Shown here piece after piece: positions 1 through 7,677 of a DNA stretch of 35,255 nucleotides. The position numbers and the translations under genes were made by a program. Source of the stretch: DSUN01 sp035527715 (GTDB lineage: Bacteria; Planctomycetota; PUPC01; DSUN01); assembly GCA_035527715.1 (NCBI GenBank), contig DATKZY010000083.1, forward strand, positions 1 through 35,255, in the 5' to 3' direction. Every line of letters begins with the position of its first letter. Within the stretch, counting starts at the first letter, position 1. The notes beneath the pieces were generated by a model. That model was given only the letters and a program-made list of their open reading frames with translations, ran no database searches and was not told where the DNA came from.

Positions 1-3
1 CGC

Positions 4-1476
4 ATGAACCGACGTGGTTTTCTCGATGCCCTGGCCGCCGGCGCCGCGGCGTGGACGGCCGGGACGATGACGAGACGGACCTCCGCCGCCGCGGAGGCCT
101 CCGCGCGCGGGCCCAACATCGTCCTGCTGTTCGCCGACGACATGGGCTACGGCGACCCGCGGTGCTTCCAGCCGCAGTCCAAGTGCCCGACGCCCAACAT
201 CGATCGCCTGGCGGCCGAGGGGATCAAGCTCACCGACGCCCACGCCCCCGTGGGCCTCTGCGTGCCGAGCCGCTACGGCCTGATGACCGGGCGATACCCC
301 TTCCGCTCGCAGGGCTACCGGCTGCGGGACGGCGAGGTGACCGTCGCGGCGGTCCTCAAGTCGGCCGGGTATCGAACGGCGATGGTGGGCAAGTGGCACC
401 TGGGCTTCCGGTATCCCCCCGGCCGGAAAGGCCAGACGGACGTGCGGGCCGGCGACGTGCTGGCCGGCGGGCCGGTGGACCGCGGGTTCGATTCCTACTT
501 CGGCATCCCGGCGTCGCTGGATATCCCGCCGTACTACTACATCGAGAACGACCGCCCCGTCGAGCCGCCGACCGGGACCATCGCGGACAGCAACACCCCC
601 GGCTGGACGAAGATCCAGGGCGCGTTCTGGCGAGGCGGGGGCATCGCGCCGGGCTTCCGTCACGACGAGGTCCTGCCAACGTTCCGCGACAGGGCACTCG
701 AAGTGCTCGACAAGCATGCCGCCGCGGGCGACGGCAAGCCGCTGTTTCTCTACCTGGCCCTGCCGGCGCCGCACACGCCGTGGCTTCCCGCCGAGGAGTA
801 TCGGGGCAGGAGCGGCGCGAGCCTGTACGGCGACTTCGTCGCGCAGGTAGACGGCGTGATCGGCGACGTGCTGGCCCGGCTCGACAAGCTGGGCATGACC
901 GACGACACGCTGGTGGTCTTCACCAGCGACAACGGCCCGGTGTGGTACCCGCAGGACGTCGAGAAGTACGGCCATGCTTCGGTCGGCCCGCTGCGGGGCA
1001 TGAAGGCCGACGTGTGGGAGGGCGGCAACCGCATGCCCTTCGTGGCCCGCTGGCCCGGGCACGTCAAGCCGGCCAGCGAAAGCGACGAGACGATCTGCTT
1101 CACCGACATCCTCGCCACGTTCGCCCAGGTCGCGGGCGCCCCCGTGCCGGACGGGGCAGGCGAGGACAGCTTCTCCTTCGCACCGGTCCTGCTGGGCAGG
1201 AAGCTGCCCGGACCGCTGCGCAAGTTCACGATCCTCCAGTCCGGCCGGGGCACGTGGGCCGTGCGCCAGGGCCACTGGAAGCTGATCCTGGCCACGGACG
1301 GCGGCGGGTTCTCCAAGCGCGTCAAGCCCGGCCCCAACGACCCGAAGGGCCAGCTCTACGACCTGTCCGTCGACGTCGGCGAGCGGAAGAACCTCTACGC
1401 CGAGCGGCCCGACATCGTGGCCCGGCTGACGGCCCTGCTGGACAGCGCCCGCAAGGCGCCCCGCACTGCCGAGTGA
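4..1476 (+). CDS. Tat-exported sulfatase (type I, Cys-type)
   Basis: This 490-residue protein hydrolyses sulfate esters, probably on polysaccharides, outside the cytoplasm. The N-terminus has a twin-arginine signal (NRRGFL, residues 2-7) followed by an Ala-rich hydrophobic stretch. Metal-binding Asp45-Asp46 lie in LLFADDMGYG. The sulfatase signature CVPSRYGLMTGRYP has Cys86 as the residue converted to formylglycine and Arg90 as its partner. GKWHLG and the later TSDN motif also fit the family, and the length is typical. Since Cys86 must be matured, the cell needs a formylglycine-generating enzyme or anaerobic maturase; the only related sequence here is a pseudogene near 21.5 kb. The start is three bases from the window edge, so its ribosome binding site is not visible. 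The SGNH hydrolase gene follows within 17 bases, suggesting co-transcription. The substrate cannot be told from sequence. Confidence 0.95.
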   Translation: MNRRGFLDALAAGAAAWTAGTMTRRTSAAAEASARGPNIVLLFADDMGYGDPRCFQPQSKCPTPNIDRLAAEGIKLTDAHAPVGLCVPSRYGLMTGRYPFRSQGYRLRDGEVTVAAVLKSAGYRTAMVGKWHLGFRYPPGRKGQTDVRAGDVLAGGPVDRGFDSYFGIPASLDIPPYYYIENDRPVEPPTGTIADSNTPGWTKIQGAFWRGGGIAPGFRHDEVLPTFRDRALEVLDKHAAAGDGKPLFLYLALPAPHTPWLPAEEYRGRSGASLYGDFVAQVDGVIGDVLARLDKLGMTDDTLVVFTSDNGPVWYPQDVEKYGHASVGPLRGMKADVWEGGNRMPFVARWPGHVKPASESDETICFTDILATFAQVAGAPVPDGAGEDSFSFAPVLLGRKLPGPLRKFTILQSGRGTWAVRQGHWKLILATDGGGFSKRVKPGPNDPKGQLYDLSVDVGERKNLYAERPDIVARLTALLDSARKAPRTAE

Positions 1477-1493
1477 AGGAGACGCGATTGGCG

Positions 1494-2162
1494 ATGGAGT
1501 TGAGGAAGGGCCAGCTCATCGTGTGCGACGGCGACAGCCTGACCAATCGCCGAAGCACGGCCTGTCAGGACACGTGGCCCTTCCTGCGGCTGATGAACTG
1601 GGATAAGCCCTGGCCAGATGTGATGGCGGAGATGCTGTTCTGCTGGCGGCCGGAGTTGAAGCTGTCGTTCTTCAATGCCGCGTCGGGGGGCTCAACCTGT
1701 CGCGGTCTGGCCGAACGCTTCGAGGCCAGTGTGCTGGCCCGCAAACCCGGCTGGGTGATCGCCTCGCTGGGCGGCAATGACGCCCGCGTGGGCGTGCCGC
1801 ACGAGGAGTTCCGCGAAACGATGTCCACCTACGCCCGACGGCTCGTCGAGGAGGCGGGCGCGAAGGTGCTGTTCTTCGGCCTCAGCGAGCACGGCCCGGA
1901 CTACCCAAAGGCCGACACACAGGACGCCCGCCGCGCGTTCTACGACATCCTCAGCGACATCGCCGAGCACGTCGCAGGCGTTCACTACGCGGACATCGGG
2001 CCGTCTCTCGCCGCCAAGGCCGCCGCCCTGCGCGAGCAGTCGGAGTACCACACGCTCTACGCCGACGGCGGGCACTTCAACGCCGTCGGCAACCTGGTCG
2101 TCGCGGGAGAGATCCTGCATCTCTTCGGCGTCGTCAGCGGGAGCGGCAGCCGCATCGCATGA
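1494..2162 (+). CDS. SGNH/GDSL-family hydrolase
   Basis: A 222-residue esterase or deacetylase-like protein of the SGNH family. Block I is CDGDSLT with nucleophile Ser15, block III is GGND with Asn95, and block V is DGGHFN with Asp191 and His194, so the catalytic set is complete. No clear signal peptide is visible, unlike the sulfatase upstream, so it may act in the cytoplasm on imported fragments. The ATG at 1494 lies about 12 bases after AAGGAG (1476-1481). An in-frame TTG at 1488 has better spacing and would add two residues, so the start is uncertain by two codons. The frame stays open far upstream, but that part is only the shadow of the sulfatase gene. Probable substrates are acetylated or sulfated glycans, by context only. 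Confidence 0.9.
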   Translation: MELRKGQLIVCDGDSLTNRRSTACQDTWPFLRLMNWDKPWPDVMAEMLFCWRPELKLSFFNAASGGSTCRGLAERFEASVLARKPGWVIASLGGNDARVGVPHEEFRETMSTYARRLVEEAGAKVLFFGLSEHGPDYPKADTQDARRAFYDILSDIAEHVAGVHYADIGPSLAAKAAALREQSEYHTLYADGGHFNAVGNLVVAGEILHLFGVVSGSGSRIA

Positions 2163-2223
2163 GCAAGGAACCGGCCACCAGAGCGGACAGGTGGCTGAGG
2201 CCCCGGAACGTTCGGGAGGGAGG

Positions 2224-2261
2224 CCCAAGACTCGCGCCCCACGAGGGGCGCGAGTCTTGGG
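2224..2261. terminator. 17-bp perfect hairpin downstream of the sulfatase pair
   Basis: The arms at 2224-2240 and 2245-2261 are exact reverse complements separated by the loop ACGA. The position, 60 bases after the SGNH stop and before a new promoter, suits a terminator. No T-run follows on either strand, so it may instead protect the mRNA end or need Rho. Confidence 0.6.
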
Positions 2262-2319
2262 GAGAGTGCCGACGCGGCGCCAGGCACGAATGGCTGAGAT
2301 GGAGCAGGCGCCGCCTTTC

Positions 2320-2328
2320 TGCTATAAT
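2320..2328 (+). promoter_or_regulatory. Extended -10 promoter for the TCA-cycle cluster
   Basis: TGCTATAAT is a perfect TATAAT (2323-2328) preceded by the extended TGn element. No good -35 hexamer lies 16-18 bases upstream, which is usual for extended -10 promoters. Transcription would start near 2335, about 33 bases before the dehydrogenase start. Confidence 0.65.
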
Positions 2329-2367
2329 GCGGCATCCTCAACAGTCCACACGGTCAGGAGCCTGTGA

Positions 2368-3513
2368 ATGGCGAAGAGGTACCGAGCGACGCTGATCCCC
2401 GGCGACGGGACGGGGCCCGAGATCGTGGCCGTGGCCTGCCGGTGCATCGAGGCGACGGGCGTGTGCATCGAGTGGGAGACGCATCACGCGGGGGCCGAGG
2501 TGGCCGAGAAGGTGGGCACGCCTCTGCCCGACGACGTGGTGGAGTCGATCCGCCGCAACGGCCTGGCCCTCAAAGGCCCGGTAACGACGCCCGTGGGCAA
2601 GGGCTTCCGCAGCGTGAACGTGGCGCTCCGCCACGTCCTCGACCTCTACGCGTGCGTCCGCCCGTGCAAGAGCTACCCAGGCGTCCGCTCGCTCTACCGC
2701 GACATTGACCTGGTGATCGTGCGCGAGAACAGCGAGGACCTCTACGCGGGGATCGAGTTCGCGGAGGGGAGCGAGGCGGCCCGCGAGATCATCGCGGCGT
2801 GCGAACGGCTCCAGCCGAAGAAGATTCGCCCCGACTCGGGCGTCTCGATCAAGCCGATCTCGGTCACGGGCAGCCGACGCATCGTGCAGTACGCCTTCGA
2901 CTACGCCCGCCGCTACGGCCGCCGCAAGGTCACTGCCGTCCACAAGGCCAACATCATGAAGCACAGCGACGGCCTGTTCCTCGACGTCGCCCGCCAGGTG
3001 GCCGAGGAGAACGGCGTGACGGTGCACCGCACGGCCAACGGCATCGTGACCTACGAGGGCGGCGAGGTCGAGTTCGACGACCGCATCGTGGACAACATGT
3101 GCATGCAACTCGTCCAGAAGCCCGAGTTGTACGACGTGCTGGTGCTGCCGAATCTCTACGGCGACATCGTGTCGGACCTGTGTGCGGGCCTGGTCGGCGG
3201 GCTGGGTGTCGCCCCGGGGGCCAACATTGGCGACAAGGGGGCCGTCTTCGAGGCCACCCACGGCTCGGCCCCGAAGTACAAAGGGATGAACAAGGTCAAC
3301 CCCACGGCCGTCATCCTCTCCGGCGTCCTTCTCCTCCGCCACATCGGCGAAACCGATGCCGCCGACCGCCTGGAGAACGCCGTGGCCGCGGTGATCGCAG
3401 AGGGCAAGAGCGTCACCTACGATCTGAAGCCCGACCGGAATGACCCCACCGCGGTGGGCACGCGGGAGATGGGCGACGCGATCATCAAAGCGGTGTTGGG
3501 TGGTGGGTGTTAG
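2368..3513 (+). CDS. icd: Isocitrate dehydrogenase (IDH/IPMDH family)
   Basis: This 381-residue cytoplasmic enzyme oxidatively decarboxylates isocitrate to 2-oxoglutarate. Substrate-site residues are visible in FRSVNVALR (Ser82, Asn84, Arg88), Arg98, Arg119 and Tyr126; Lys193 and the metal Asp residues 242, 266 and 270 are present. The family signature NLYGDIVSDL runs into GGLGVAPGANIG. The Ser-Val-Asn substrate loop favours isocitrate over isopropylmalate. The cofactor loop reads HGSAPKYKGMNKVNP. Lys303, Tyr304 and Val310 match the positions that select NADP in E. coli Icd, although the short length resembles NAD-dependent enzymes. The last codons and the TAG stop (3511-3513) lie inside the left inverted repeat of the following cassette, so the C-terminus GGGC may have been altered by its arrival. 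Homoisocitrate or tartrate dehydrogenase is a less likely alternative. Confidence 0.9.
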   Translation: MAKRYRATLIPGDGTGPEIVAVACRCIEATGVCIEWETHHAGAEVAEKVGTPLPDDVVESIRRNGLALKGPVTTPVGKGFRSVNVALRHVLDLYACVRPCKSYPGVRSLYRDIDLVIVRENSEDLYAGIEFAEGSEAAREIIAACERLQPKKIRPDSGVSIKPISVTGSRRIVQYAFDYARRYGRRKVTAVHKANIMKHSDGLFLDVARQVAEENGVTVHRTANGIVTYEGGEVEFDDRIVDNMCMQLVQKPELYDVLVLPNLYGDIVSDLCAGLVGGLGVAPGANIGDKGAVFEATHGSAPKYKGMNKVNPTAVILSGVLLLRHIGETDAADRLENAVAAVIAEGKSVTYDLKPDRNDPTAVGTREMGDAIIKAVLGGGC

Positions 3514-3526
3514 GGGTTGGGGGTGA
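3492..3526 (+). repeat. Left inverted repeat of the S23 cassette (G/T-rich)
   Basis: These 35 bases match the reverse complement of 4026-4060 at 31 positions. The repeat contains the stop of the isocitrate dehydrogenase gene. The runs GGG, GGG, GGGG and GGGGG between 3498 and 3523, with short loops, fit a G-quadruplex consensus on the + strand. Confidence 0.85.
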
Positions 3527-3547
3527 AGAGAGGAGGAGCCGAGAACG

Positions 3548-4042
3548 ATGGCCAAGCTCAAGTCCTTCAGGGAGTTGAGGGTGTATCAGGAGCTGAAGAG
3601 GCGGCACCTCGAAGTTCACAAGCTGACGCTGACTTTCCCGAAGTTCGAGACCTATGAGCTCGGCTCACAGGTCCGCAGGTCGTCCAATTCCGCCCCTGCA
3701 CTTGTGGCCGAGGGATGGGGCAGCCGCCACACGAATGTCTACATCGAGGCCGTCAACCGCTCGATGGGCGAGATCCGCGAGACACAACACCACCTCGACG
3801 TGGCCAAGGAGAAGGGGTACATGACCCCTCCGCGCTTCGCCGAGCTGGATGCCGCGTACGAGAGTTGCGGCCGGATGCTGGAGCGACTCCACGAGGCCCT
3901 CAGCGCCTGGCGCGGCACCACACGCACGGGCGACATGGTGCAAGAGGAAGTGGCCGTGTATGCCCGTCGCCCCAACTGCGATTGGGAGGAAGCTATGAGA
4001 ATCACGGAGGAGCTTGACTGCCTCTTCACCCCCAACACCTAA
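3548..4042 (+). CDS. S23/four-helix-bundle (23S rRNA intervening-sequence) protein
   Basis: A 164-residue protein of the four-helix-bundle family first seen as ORFs within intervening sequences of 23S rRNA genes; Avd, the accessory protein of diversity-generating retroelements, has the same fold. Typical features are FRELRVYQ at residues 7-14, the FPKFETYELGSQVRRSS helix pair and the VAEGWGSR motif. The biochemical role of the family is poorly known. The core ends near residue 122, and a C-terminal tail of about 40 residues is longer than usual. The start follows AGGAGG (3531-3536). The last codons (TPNT and stop) are in the right inverted repeat at 4026-4060. The ORF separates two TCA-cycle genes with which it has no obvious functional link, supporting its reading as an inserted cassette. 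Confidence 0.88.
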   Translation: MAKLKSFRELRVYQELKRRHLEVHKLTLTFPKFETYELGSQVRRSSNSAPALVAEGWGSRHTNVYIEAVNRSMGEIRETQHHLDVAKEKGYMTPPRFAELDAAYESCGRMLERLHEALSAWRGTTRTGDMVQEEVAVYARRPNCDWEEAMRITEELDCLFTPNT

Positions 4043-4060
4043 CACCCAACACCTCACACC
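4026..4060 (-). repeat. Right inverted repeat of the S23 cassette
   Basis: This is the C/A-rich partner of 3492-3526. In RNA the two arms would form a 35-bp stem with 31 Watson-Crick pairs and one G-U pair, enclosing the whole S23 ORF. The S23 stop codon (4040-4042) is inside this arm, and the malate dehydrogenase ribosome binding site starts only 12 bases beyond it. Confidence 0.85.
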
Positions 4061-4082
4061 GCTTCATGTTCGGAGGAGAGTC

Positions 4083-5015
4083 ATGGCGAAACCCAAGGTT
4101 GCTGTGTTCGGCGCGGGCCACGTGGGAGCCACCGTGGCGCAGCGCGTCGTGGAGAAGGAACTGGCCGACGTGGTGCTGCTCGACGTCGTAGAGGGCCTGC
4201 CGCAAGGGAAGGCTCTCGACATGGCAGAGGCGGCTCCCGTCGAGGGCTACGACGCCCACATCGCGGGGTCCAACAACACGACCGACGTGGCGGGGGCCGA
4301 CCTCGTGGTGATCACGGCCGGCATCGCCCGCAAGCCAGGGATGAGCCGCGACGACCTGCTGGCGACCAACGCCAAGATCGTCGGCGGCATTGCCGATGCC
4401 GTCCGCCAGCACGCGCCCGACGCCATCGTGGTCGTGGTCACGAACCCGCTCGACGTGATGACGTGGCTCGTCTTCGAGCGGACCGGCTTCCCGCCCGAGC
4501 GGGTGATGGGCATGGCGGGGGTGCTCGATTCCGCCCGCTTCCGCACGTTCATCGCCATGGAGCTGGGCGTGTCGGTGAAGGACGTGGAGGCGATGGTGCT
4601 CGGCGGCCACGGCGACTCGATGGTGCCGCTGCCGCGCTACGCCACGGTGGGCGGCGTGCCGCTCGGGGCGTTGCTTCCGCAGGAGCGCATCGAGGCGCTC
4701 ATCCAGCGGACGCGGAACGGCGGGGCCGAGATCGTGGCGCTGCTGAAGACGGGGAGCGCCTACTACGCCCCCGCCTCGGCGGCGGTCGCGATGGTCGGCA
4801 GCATCCTCCGCGACGAGCGCCGCGTGCTCCCCGCCTGCGTGCGGCTCGACGGCCAGTACGGCCTCACCGACGTGTTCGCCGGCGTGCCCGTCGTCCTCGG
4901 CGACGGCGGGGTGGAGATGGTGGTCGAGCTGGAGCTGACGCCCGACGAGTTGAAGGCCCTCCAGGCATCCGCCGACGAAGTGCGGGCCACCTACGGGCGG
5001 CTGAAGACGCTTTGA
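4083..5015 (+). CDS. mdh: Malate dehydrogenase
   Basis: A 310-residue NAD-dependent enzyme of the LDH/MDH superfamily that interconverts malate and oxaloacetate. The Rossmann motif GAGHVG is at residues 10-15 and Asp34 at the end of strand two favours NAD. Arg83 and Arg89 in IARKPGMSR are the malate-selective pair (lactate dehydrogenases have Gln at the first). Asp149 and Arg152 lie in LDSARFR, and catalytic His176 is in GGHGDSMVP. Length and motifs match the LDH-like MDH group. The ATG at 4083 follows a strong GGAGGAG (4072-4078). An in-frame ATG at 4014 would only add residues read from the inverted repeat and is rejected. The gene probably belongs to the same transcript as the isocitrate dehydrogenase. 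Confidence 0.96.
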   Translation: MAKPKVAVFGAGHVGATVAQRVVEKELADVVLLDVVEGLPQGKALDMAEAAPVEGYDAHIAGSNNTTDVAGADLVVITAGIARKPGMSRDDLLATNAKIVGGIADAVRQHAPDAIVVVVTNPLDVMTWLVFERTGFPPERVMGMAGVLDSARFRTFIAMELGVSVKDVEAMVLGGHGDSMVPLPRYATVGGVPLGALLPQERIEALIQRTRNGGAEIVALLKTGSAYYAPASAAVAMVGSILRDERRVLPACVRLDGQYGLTDVFAGVPVVLGDGGVEMVVELELTPDELKALQASADEVRATYGRLKTL

Positions 5016-5040
5016 GCAACAAGGGCATTGGACGGCTACC

Positions 5041-5631
5041 GTGTCGGAATTCGTATTCTTCGCCCTGCTCGGCCTGTTCATCGTGGCGAGCGTGTTCGCG
5101 CTGGCCGCGGGGATTGCGTGCTTCCTCAACGCGGGCGCACGGGCGCTCAAGCGGGAGTGGCGCAAGAGCATTCGGCTGGGGCTCATCGGGGCGCTGCTCG
5201 TCCTCATCCCAGTGTGGCTGTGGGCGTCGGTCTTCGCCGAGATGGCGATGATGCGCGAGCTGCACCACTGCCAGGAGAACCTCGGCAGGGCCATCTACCC
5301 GACGCTCCTGGAGTACAGGCTGCGGCATCCCGGCGCTCCCCTGCCTTCGAAGTGGCCGCGGCCCGACCGCGAGCCGGTGTGCACGGGCTCGGGCGAGCCG
5401 CTGCCCTACGTGTATCTGCCCGTGCCCGACCTCAACGAGGCGGCGAGCGCGAACCCGCCCGGCTGGCTCGCCCACTGCCCGAAGCGGCATCAGCGAAGCT
5501 GGTGGGTGCCCGGCGTCCTGAGCCATCGCGGCCGCGTGGTGCTCGATGCGTCGGGACGGGCCATCCAGGTGACCGAAGAGGAGTTCCAGGTCGGGCTCCG
5601 CCACCCCGGCCAGCCACAAGCACACAAGTGA
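5041..5631 (+). CDS. Small membrane protein of unknown function
   Basis: I do not recognise this 196-residue protein. The GTG start at 5041 leads into a hydrophobic segment (about residues 3-29), then a short Arg/Lys-rich stretch and a second hydrophobic segment (about 45-64). It therefore has two predicted membrane helices and a soluble C-terminal domain of about 130 residues. The soluble part is Pro/Trp-rich and has Cys residues in HHCQEN, PVCTGSG and AHCPKR. It contains SWWVPGVLSHRGRVVLDASG, similar in style to the pseudopilin-like or DUF-type tails common in Planctomycetota, but I cannot assign it. It lies 25 bases after mdh and 13 bases before the DHH gene, so it is probably co-transcribed with both. 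Confidence 0.75.
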   Translation: MSEFVFFALLGLFIVASVFALAAGIACFLNAGARALKREWRKSIRLGLIGALLVLIPVWLWASVFAEMAMMRELHHCQENLGRAIYPTLLEYRLRHPGAPLPSKWPRPDREPVCTGSGEPLPYVYLPVPDLNEAASANPPGWLAHCPKRHQRSWWVPGVLSHRGRVVLDASGRAIQVTEEEFQVGLRHPGQPQAHK

Positions 5632-5644
5632 GGCCAACGCCCCC

Positions 5645-6622
5645 ATGTGGGACCAGCTCATCCAATTCGTCCATGCCCATCAGCGTTTCCTGGTGACGAC
5701 CCACGAGCACCCCGACGGCGACGCCGTCGGCGCACAGCTCGGCTTCGCGTTCGTGCTCGAAGAGCTGGGCAAGAGCGTCCTGATGGTCAATCAGGACCCC
5801 TTGCCGCGCATCTACCGCTTCCTGGACCCCGAGGGCCGCATCCGCGCCTACGCGCCGGAGCGGGACGACGCGGCGATCGCGGCCTGCGACGCCGCGGTCG
5901 TCGTGGACGTCGGTTCGCTCGGGCGCGTCGGACGCGTCGGCCAGGCCATCAAACGCCTGGGGAAGCCGGTCGCCTGCATTGACCATCATGTGACCAACGA
6001 CGCCTTCGCGGCCGTGAACGTCGTGAAGACCGATGCCGCCTCGGTGGCCTCGCTCGTGCTCGATCTCCTGCGCACGCTCGGGCGCACCCCGAGCCGCCAG
6101 GCAGCCGAGGCGCTCTACGTGGGGCTGGCGACCGACACCGGCTGGTTCCGCTACCCGAACGCGAAGCCCGAGGCCTTCCGCGACGCCGCCGACCTGGTCG
6201 CCTGCGGCGCGGACCCGGCCCGCATCTACGAACTGGTCTACCAGAACCTGAGCTGGCCCCGCACCCGCCTCCTGGCCCGCGCGCTCGCCACCCTCACGTC
6301 CGACTGCGACGGCCGCATCGCCTACATGACCGTCACGCGCGCGATGTTCGAGGAGACGGGGGCCGCCGACGAGGAGGTCGAGGGCTTCGTGGACAAGCTC
6401 CGCGAGGTCGGCGGCGTGGAGATCATCGCGCTCTTCCGCGAGACGCCGCAGGGCGGCACCAGGGTGAGCCTGCGCGCGAAGCACGACCTCGACGTGGGGT
6501 CCCTCGCCGCCCGCTTCGGTGGCGGCGGCCACCGCCGCGCCGCCGGCATCAACCTCGACGCCTCCCTCGCCGCCGCCATGCCCCCCATCCTCGCCGCCGC
6601 CCGCGAATTGCTGAGGAGATAG
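5645..6622 (+). CDS. nrnA: DHH/DHHA1 phosphodiesterase, NrnA-like (nanoRNase/pAp phosphatase)
   Basis: A 325-residue cytoplasmic enzyme that degrades very short RNAs and/or 3'-phosphoadenosine 5'-phosphate. DHH motif I is THEHPDGDAVG (His22, Asp24, Asp26), a metal Asp is in VVDVGS, the name motif IDHH is at residues 112-115, and TDTGWFRYPN is motif IV. The C-terminal DHHA1 domain ends with the substrate-binding FGGGGHRRAAG loop. Length is typical for NrnA rather than RecJ or pyrophosphatase. No strong ribosome binding site precedes the ATG; the gene may be coupled to the membrane-protein ORF. pAp removal would fit an organism that handles sulfate, but this is inference. Confidence 0.92.
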   Translation: MWDQLIQFVHAHQRFLVTTHEHPDGDAVGAQLGFAFVLEELGKSVLMVNQDPLPRIYRFLDPEGRIRAYAPERDDAAIAACDAAVVVDVGSLGRVGRVGQAIKRLGKPVACIDHHVTNDAFAAVNVVKTDAASVASLVLDLLRTLGRTPSRQAAEALYVGLATDTGWFRYPNAKPEAFRDAADLVACGADPARIYELVYQNLSWPRTRLLARALATLTSDCDGRIAYMTVTRAMFEETGAADEEVEGFVDKLREVGGVEIIALFRETPQGGTRVSLRAKHDLDVGSLAARFGGGGHRRAAGINLDASLAAAMPPILAAARELLRR

Positions 6623-6631
6623 GAAGACCTG

Positions 6632-7086
6632 GGGAGAACGTTTCTCGGCCGACGAGGAGCCGGTATTCATCTGGGACTGGAAGTCTCGAGACCGCCAGCA
6701 GGCACGAGGGCGGCACGAGCACCCCGTCATCGGTCTTCAGCACAAGCTCCGCTTTGGGCATAGCGGGGAAGGCAAACGCTCCCTTCAGACGATCCTCGAA
6801 CCACATAAGGTCGGCGATACCCGGGGCCGCATCGAAGGAATGGTTGTAGTGCGGCGCCAGCACCCAGCCGGTGCGGGTTCCGTGCGGAAGCGCGTTGAGC
6901 GACTTCCAGACGTTCTCGCTAGGCGAGTTGAAGTCGTTCGAGGCGCCGAGGAAGAAGATCGGGCGGCGCATGATCCGCCAATGGGCATCGCAACTGGCGG
7001 CATTCAGAAACAGCTTCTTCTGAGCCTCGTCGGCCCCGCCATCGCCCCGCCGGTTGCCGATGACATAGGGGCAGTCGTCCCCCCTC
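6632..7086 (-). pseudogene. C-terminal remnant of an alpha/beta-hydrolase (acetylxylan-esterase/dienelactone-hydrolase type)
   Basis: One minus-strand frame here reads like real protein for about 150 residues, including RRPIFFLGASNDFNSP (the strand-turn with a candidate catalytic Asp) and VLAPHYNHSF (candidate catalytic His), then MWFEDRLKG. This order is typical of the last third of secreted alpha/beta-hydrolases. The nucleophile elbow and N-terminus are absent, no start codon with a ribosome binding site precedes the block, and the frame runs on into the antisense of the DHH gene. Upstream, similar-looking coding sequence appears in another frame. I read this as a decayed gene. Reversed sequencing errors are the alternative. 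Confidence 0.6.
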
Positions 7087-7179
7087 CTTGTCGATCTGGC
7101 CCGGCGAGGGCCCGCAGCACCTGGCGAGCCGCGCCACGCTGAGCACGTAGGCGTACTGGGTCCCCGGGAGCAAGCCTGT

Positions 7180-7551
7180 TCAGCGGGGAGACTTTGCCGG
7201 CATTGGTTCCCGGAAAAAGCCCTCCTCGCAGGTCGGCAGCGCCATATCGGCGGGGGCCTTGAACACCAGGAGCGGCAGGATGCCTTCATTCACATAGCCG
7301 TAGACCTCGAGCGGCTTGTTGCCCTTGCCGGAGATCTTCAGCATGTCGGCGTGAAGGTCGGCCATGTTCGCGCTGACAAACAGCCACTGGCCGGTAGCCG
7401 TCTTCACCACGGCGCACGATTCCTTCCCCGTCGCGATGTAGTTGTCGAGCTGCACGGGGATGGGGGGCGGCGCGTCAGGCGGCGGAGCCTGGCCCTTCTT
7501 GACCTTGACCGGCGGCTGCATGCGGCCGCCCAAGCCGCCGGCGCATCCCAC
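7180..7551 (-). CDS. Possible truncated hypothetical protein
   Basis: A 123-residue frame with coding-like codon use (C or G at most third positions) and a plausible folded segment around TGQWLFVSANMADLHADM and LEVYGYVNEGILPLLVF. I do not recognise the family. It could start at GTG 7551 with a weak GGAAG upstream, or at ATG 7521. A Cys at position 3 is preceded in the same frame by LEAVG, so it may be the mature part of a lipoprotein that lost its signal peptide. Its neighbour on the same strand is the alpha/beta-hydrolase remnant, so this may also be decaying. Confidence 0.4.
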   Translation of the reverse strand: MGCAGGLGGRMQPPVKVKKGQAPPPDAPPPIPVQLDNYIATGKESCAVVKTATGQWLFVSANMADLHADMLKISGKGNKPLEVYGYVNEGILPLLVFKAPADMALPTCEEGFFREPMPAKSPR

Positions 7552-7677
7552 GGCTTCCAGCGATCGCCGTGAGCTCTACCCCCCGCCTCCTTCGGAGGCT
7601 CGGGGCGTGGTGACCTGCCCCAAGTGAGATCGCACGCGCCCTCGCTGCACGAGTCTGATCCCTCATCTTTGGGGGGA

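Noticed and set aside
51..1493. Long upstream extension of the SGNH hydrolase frame
   Set aside because: The segment is an Arg/Gly/Pro-rich shadow of the sulfatase gene in another frame.
4014..4082. Earlier start for malate dehydrogenase at ATG 4014
   Set aside because: The extra residues are read from the inverted repeat, while ATG 4083 has a strong ribosome binding site and gives the normal N-terminus.
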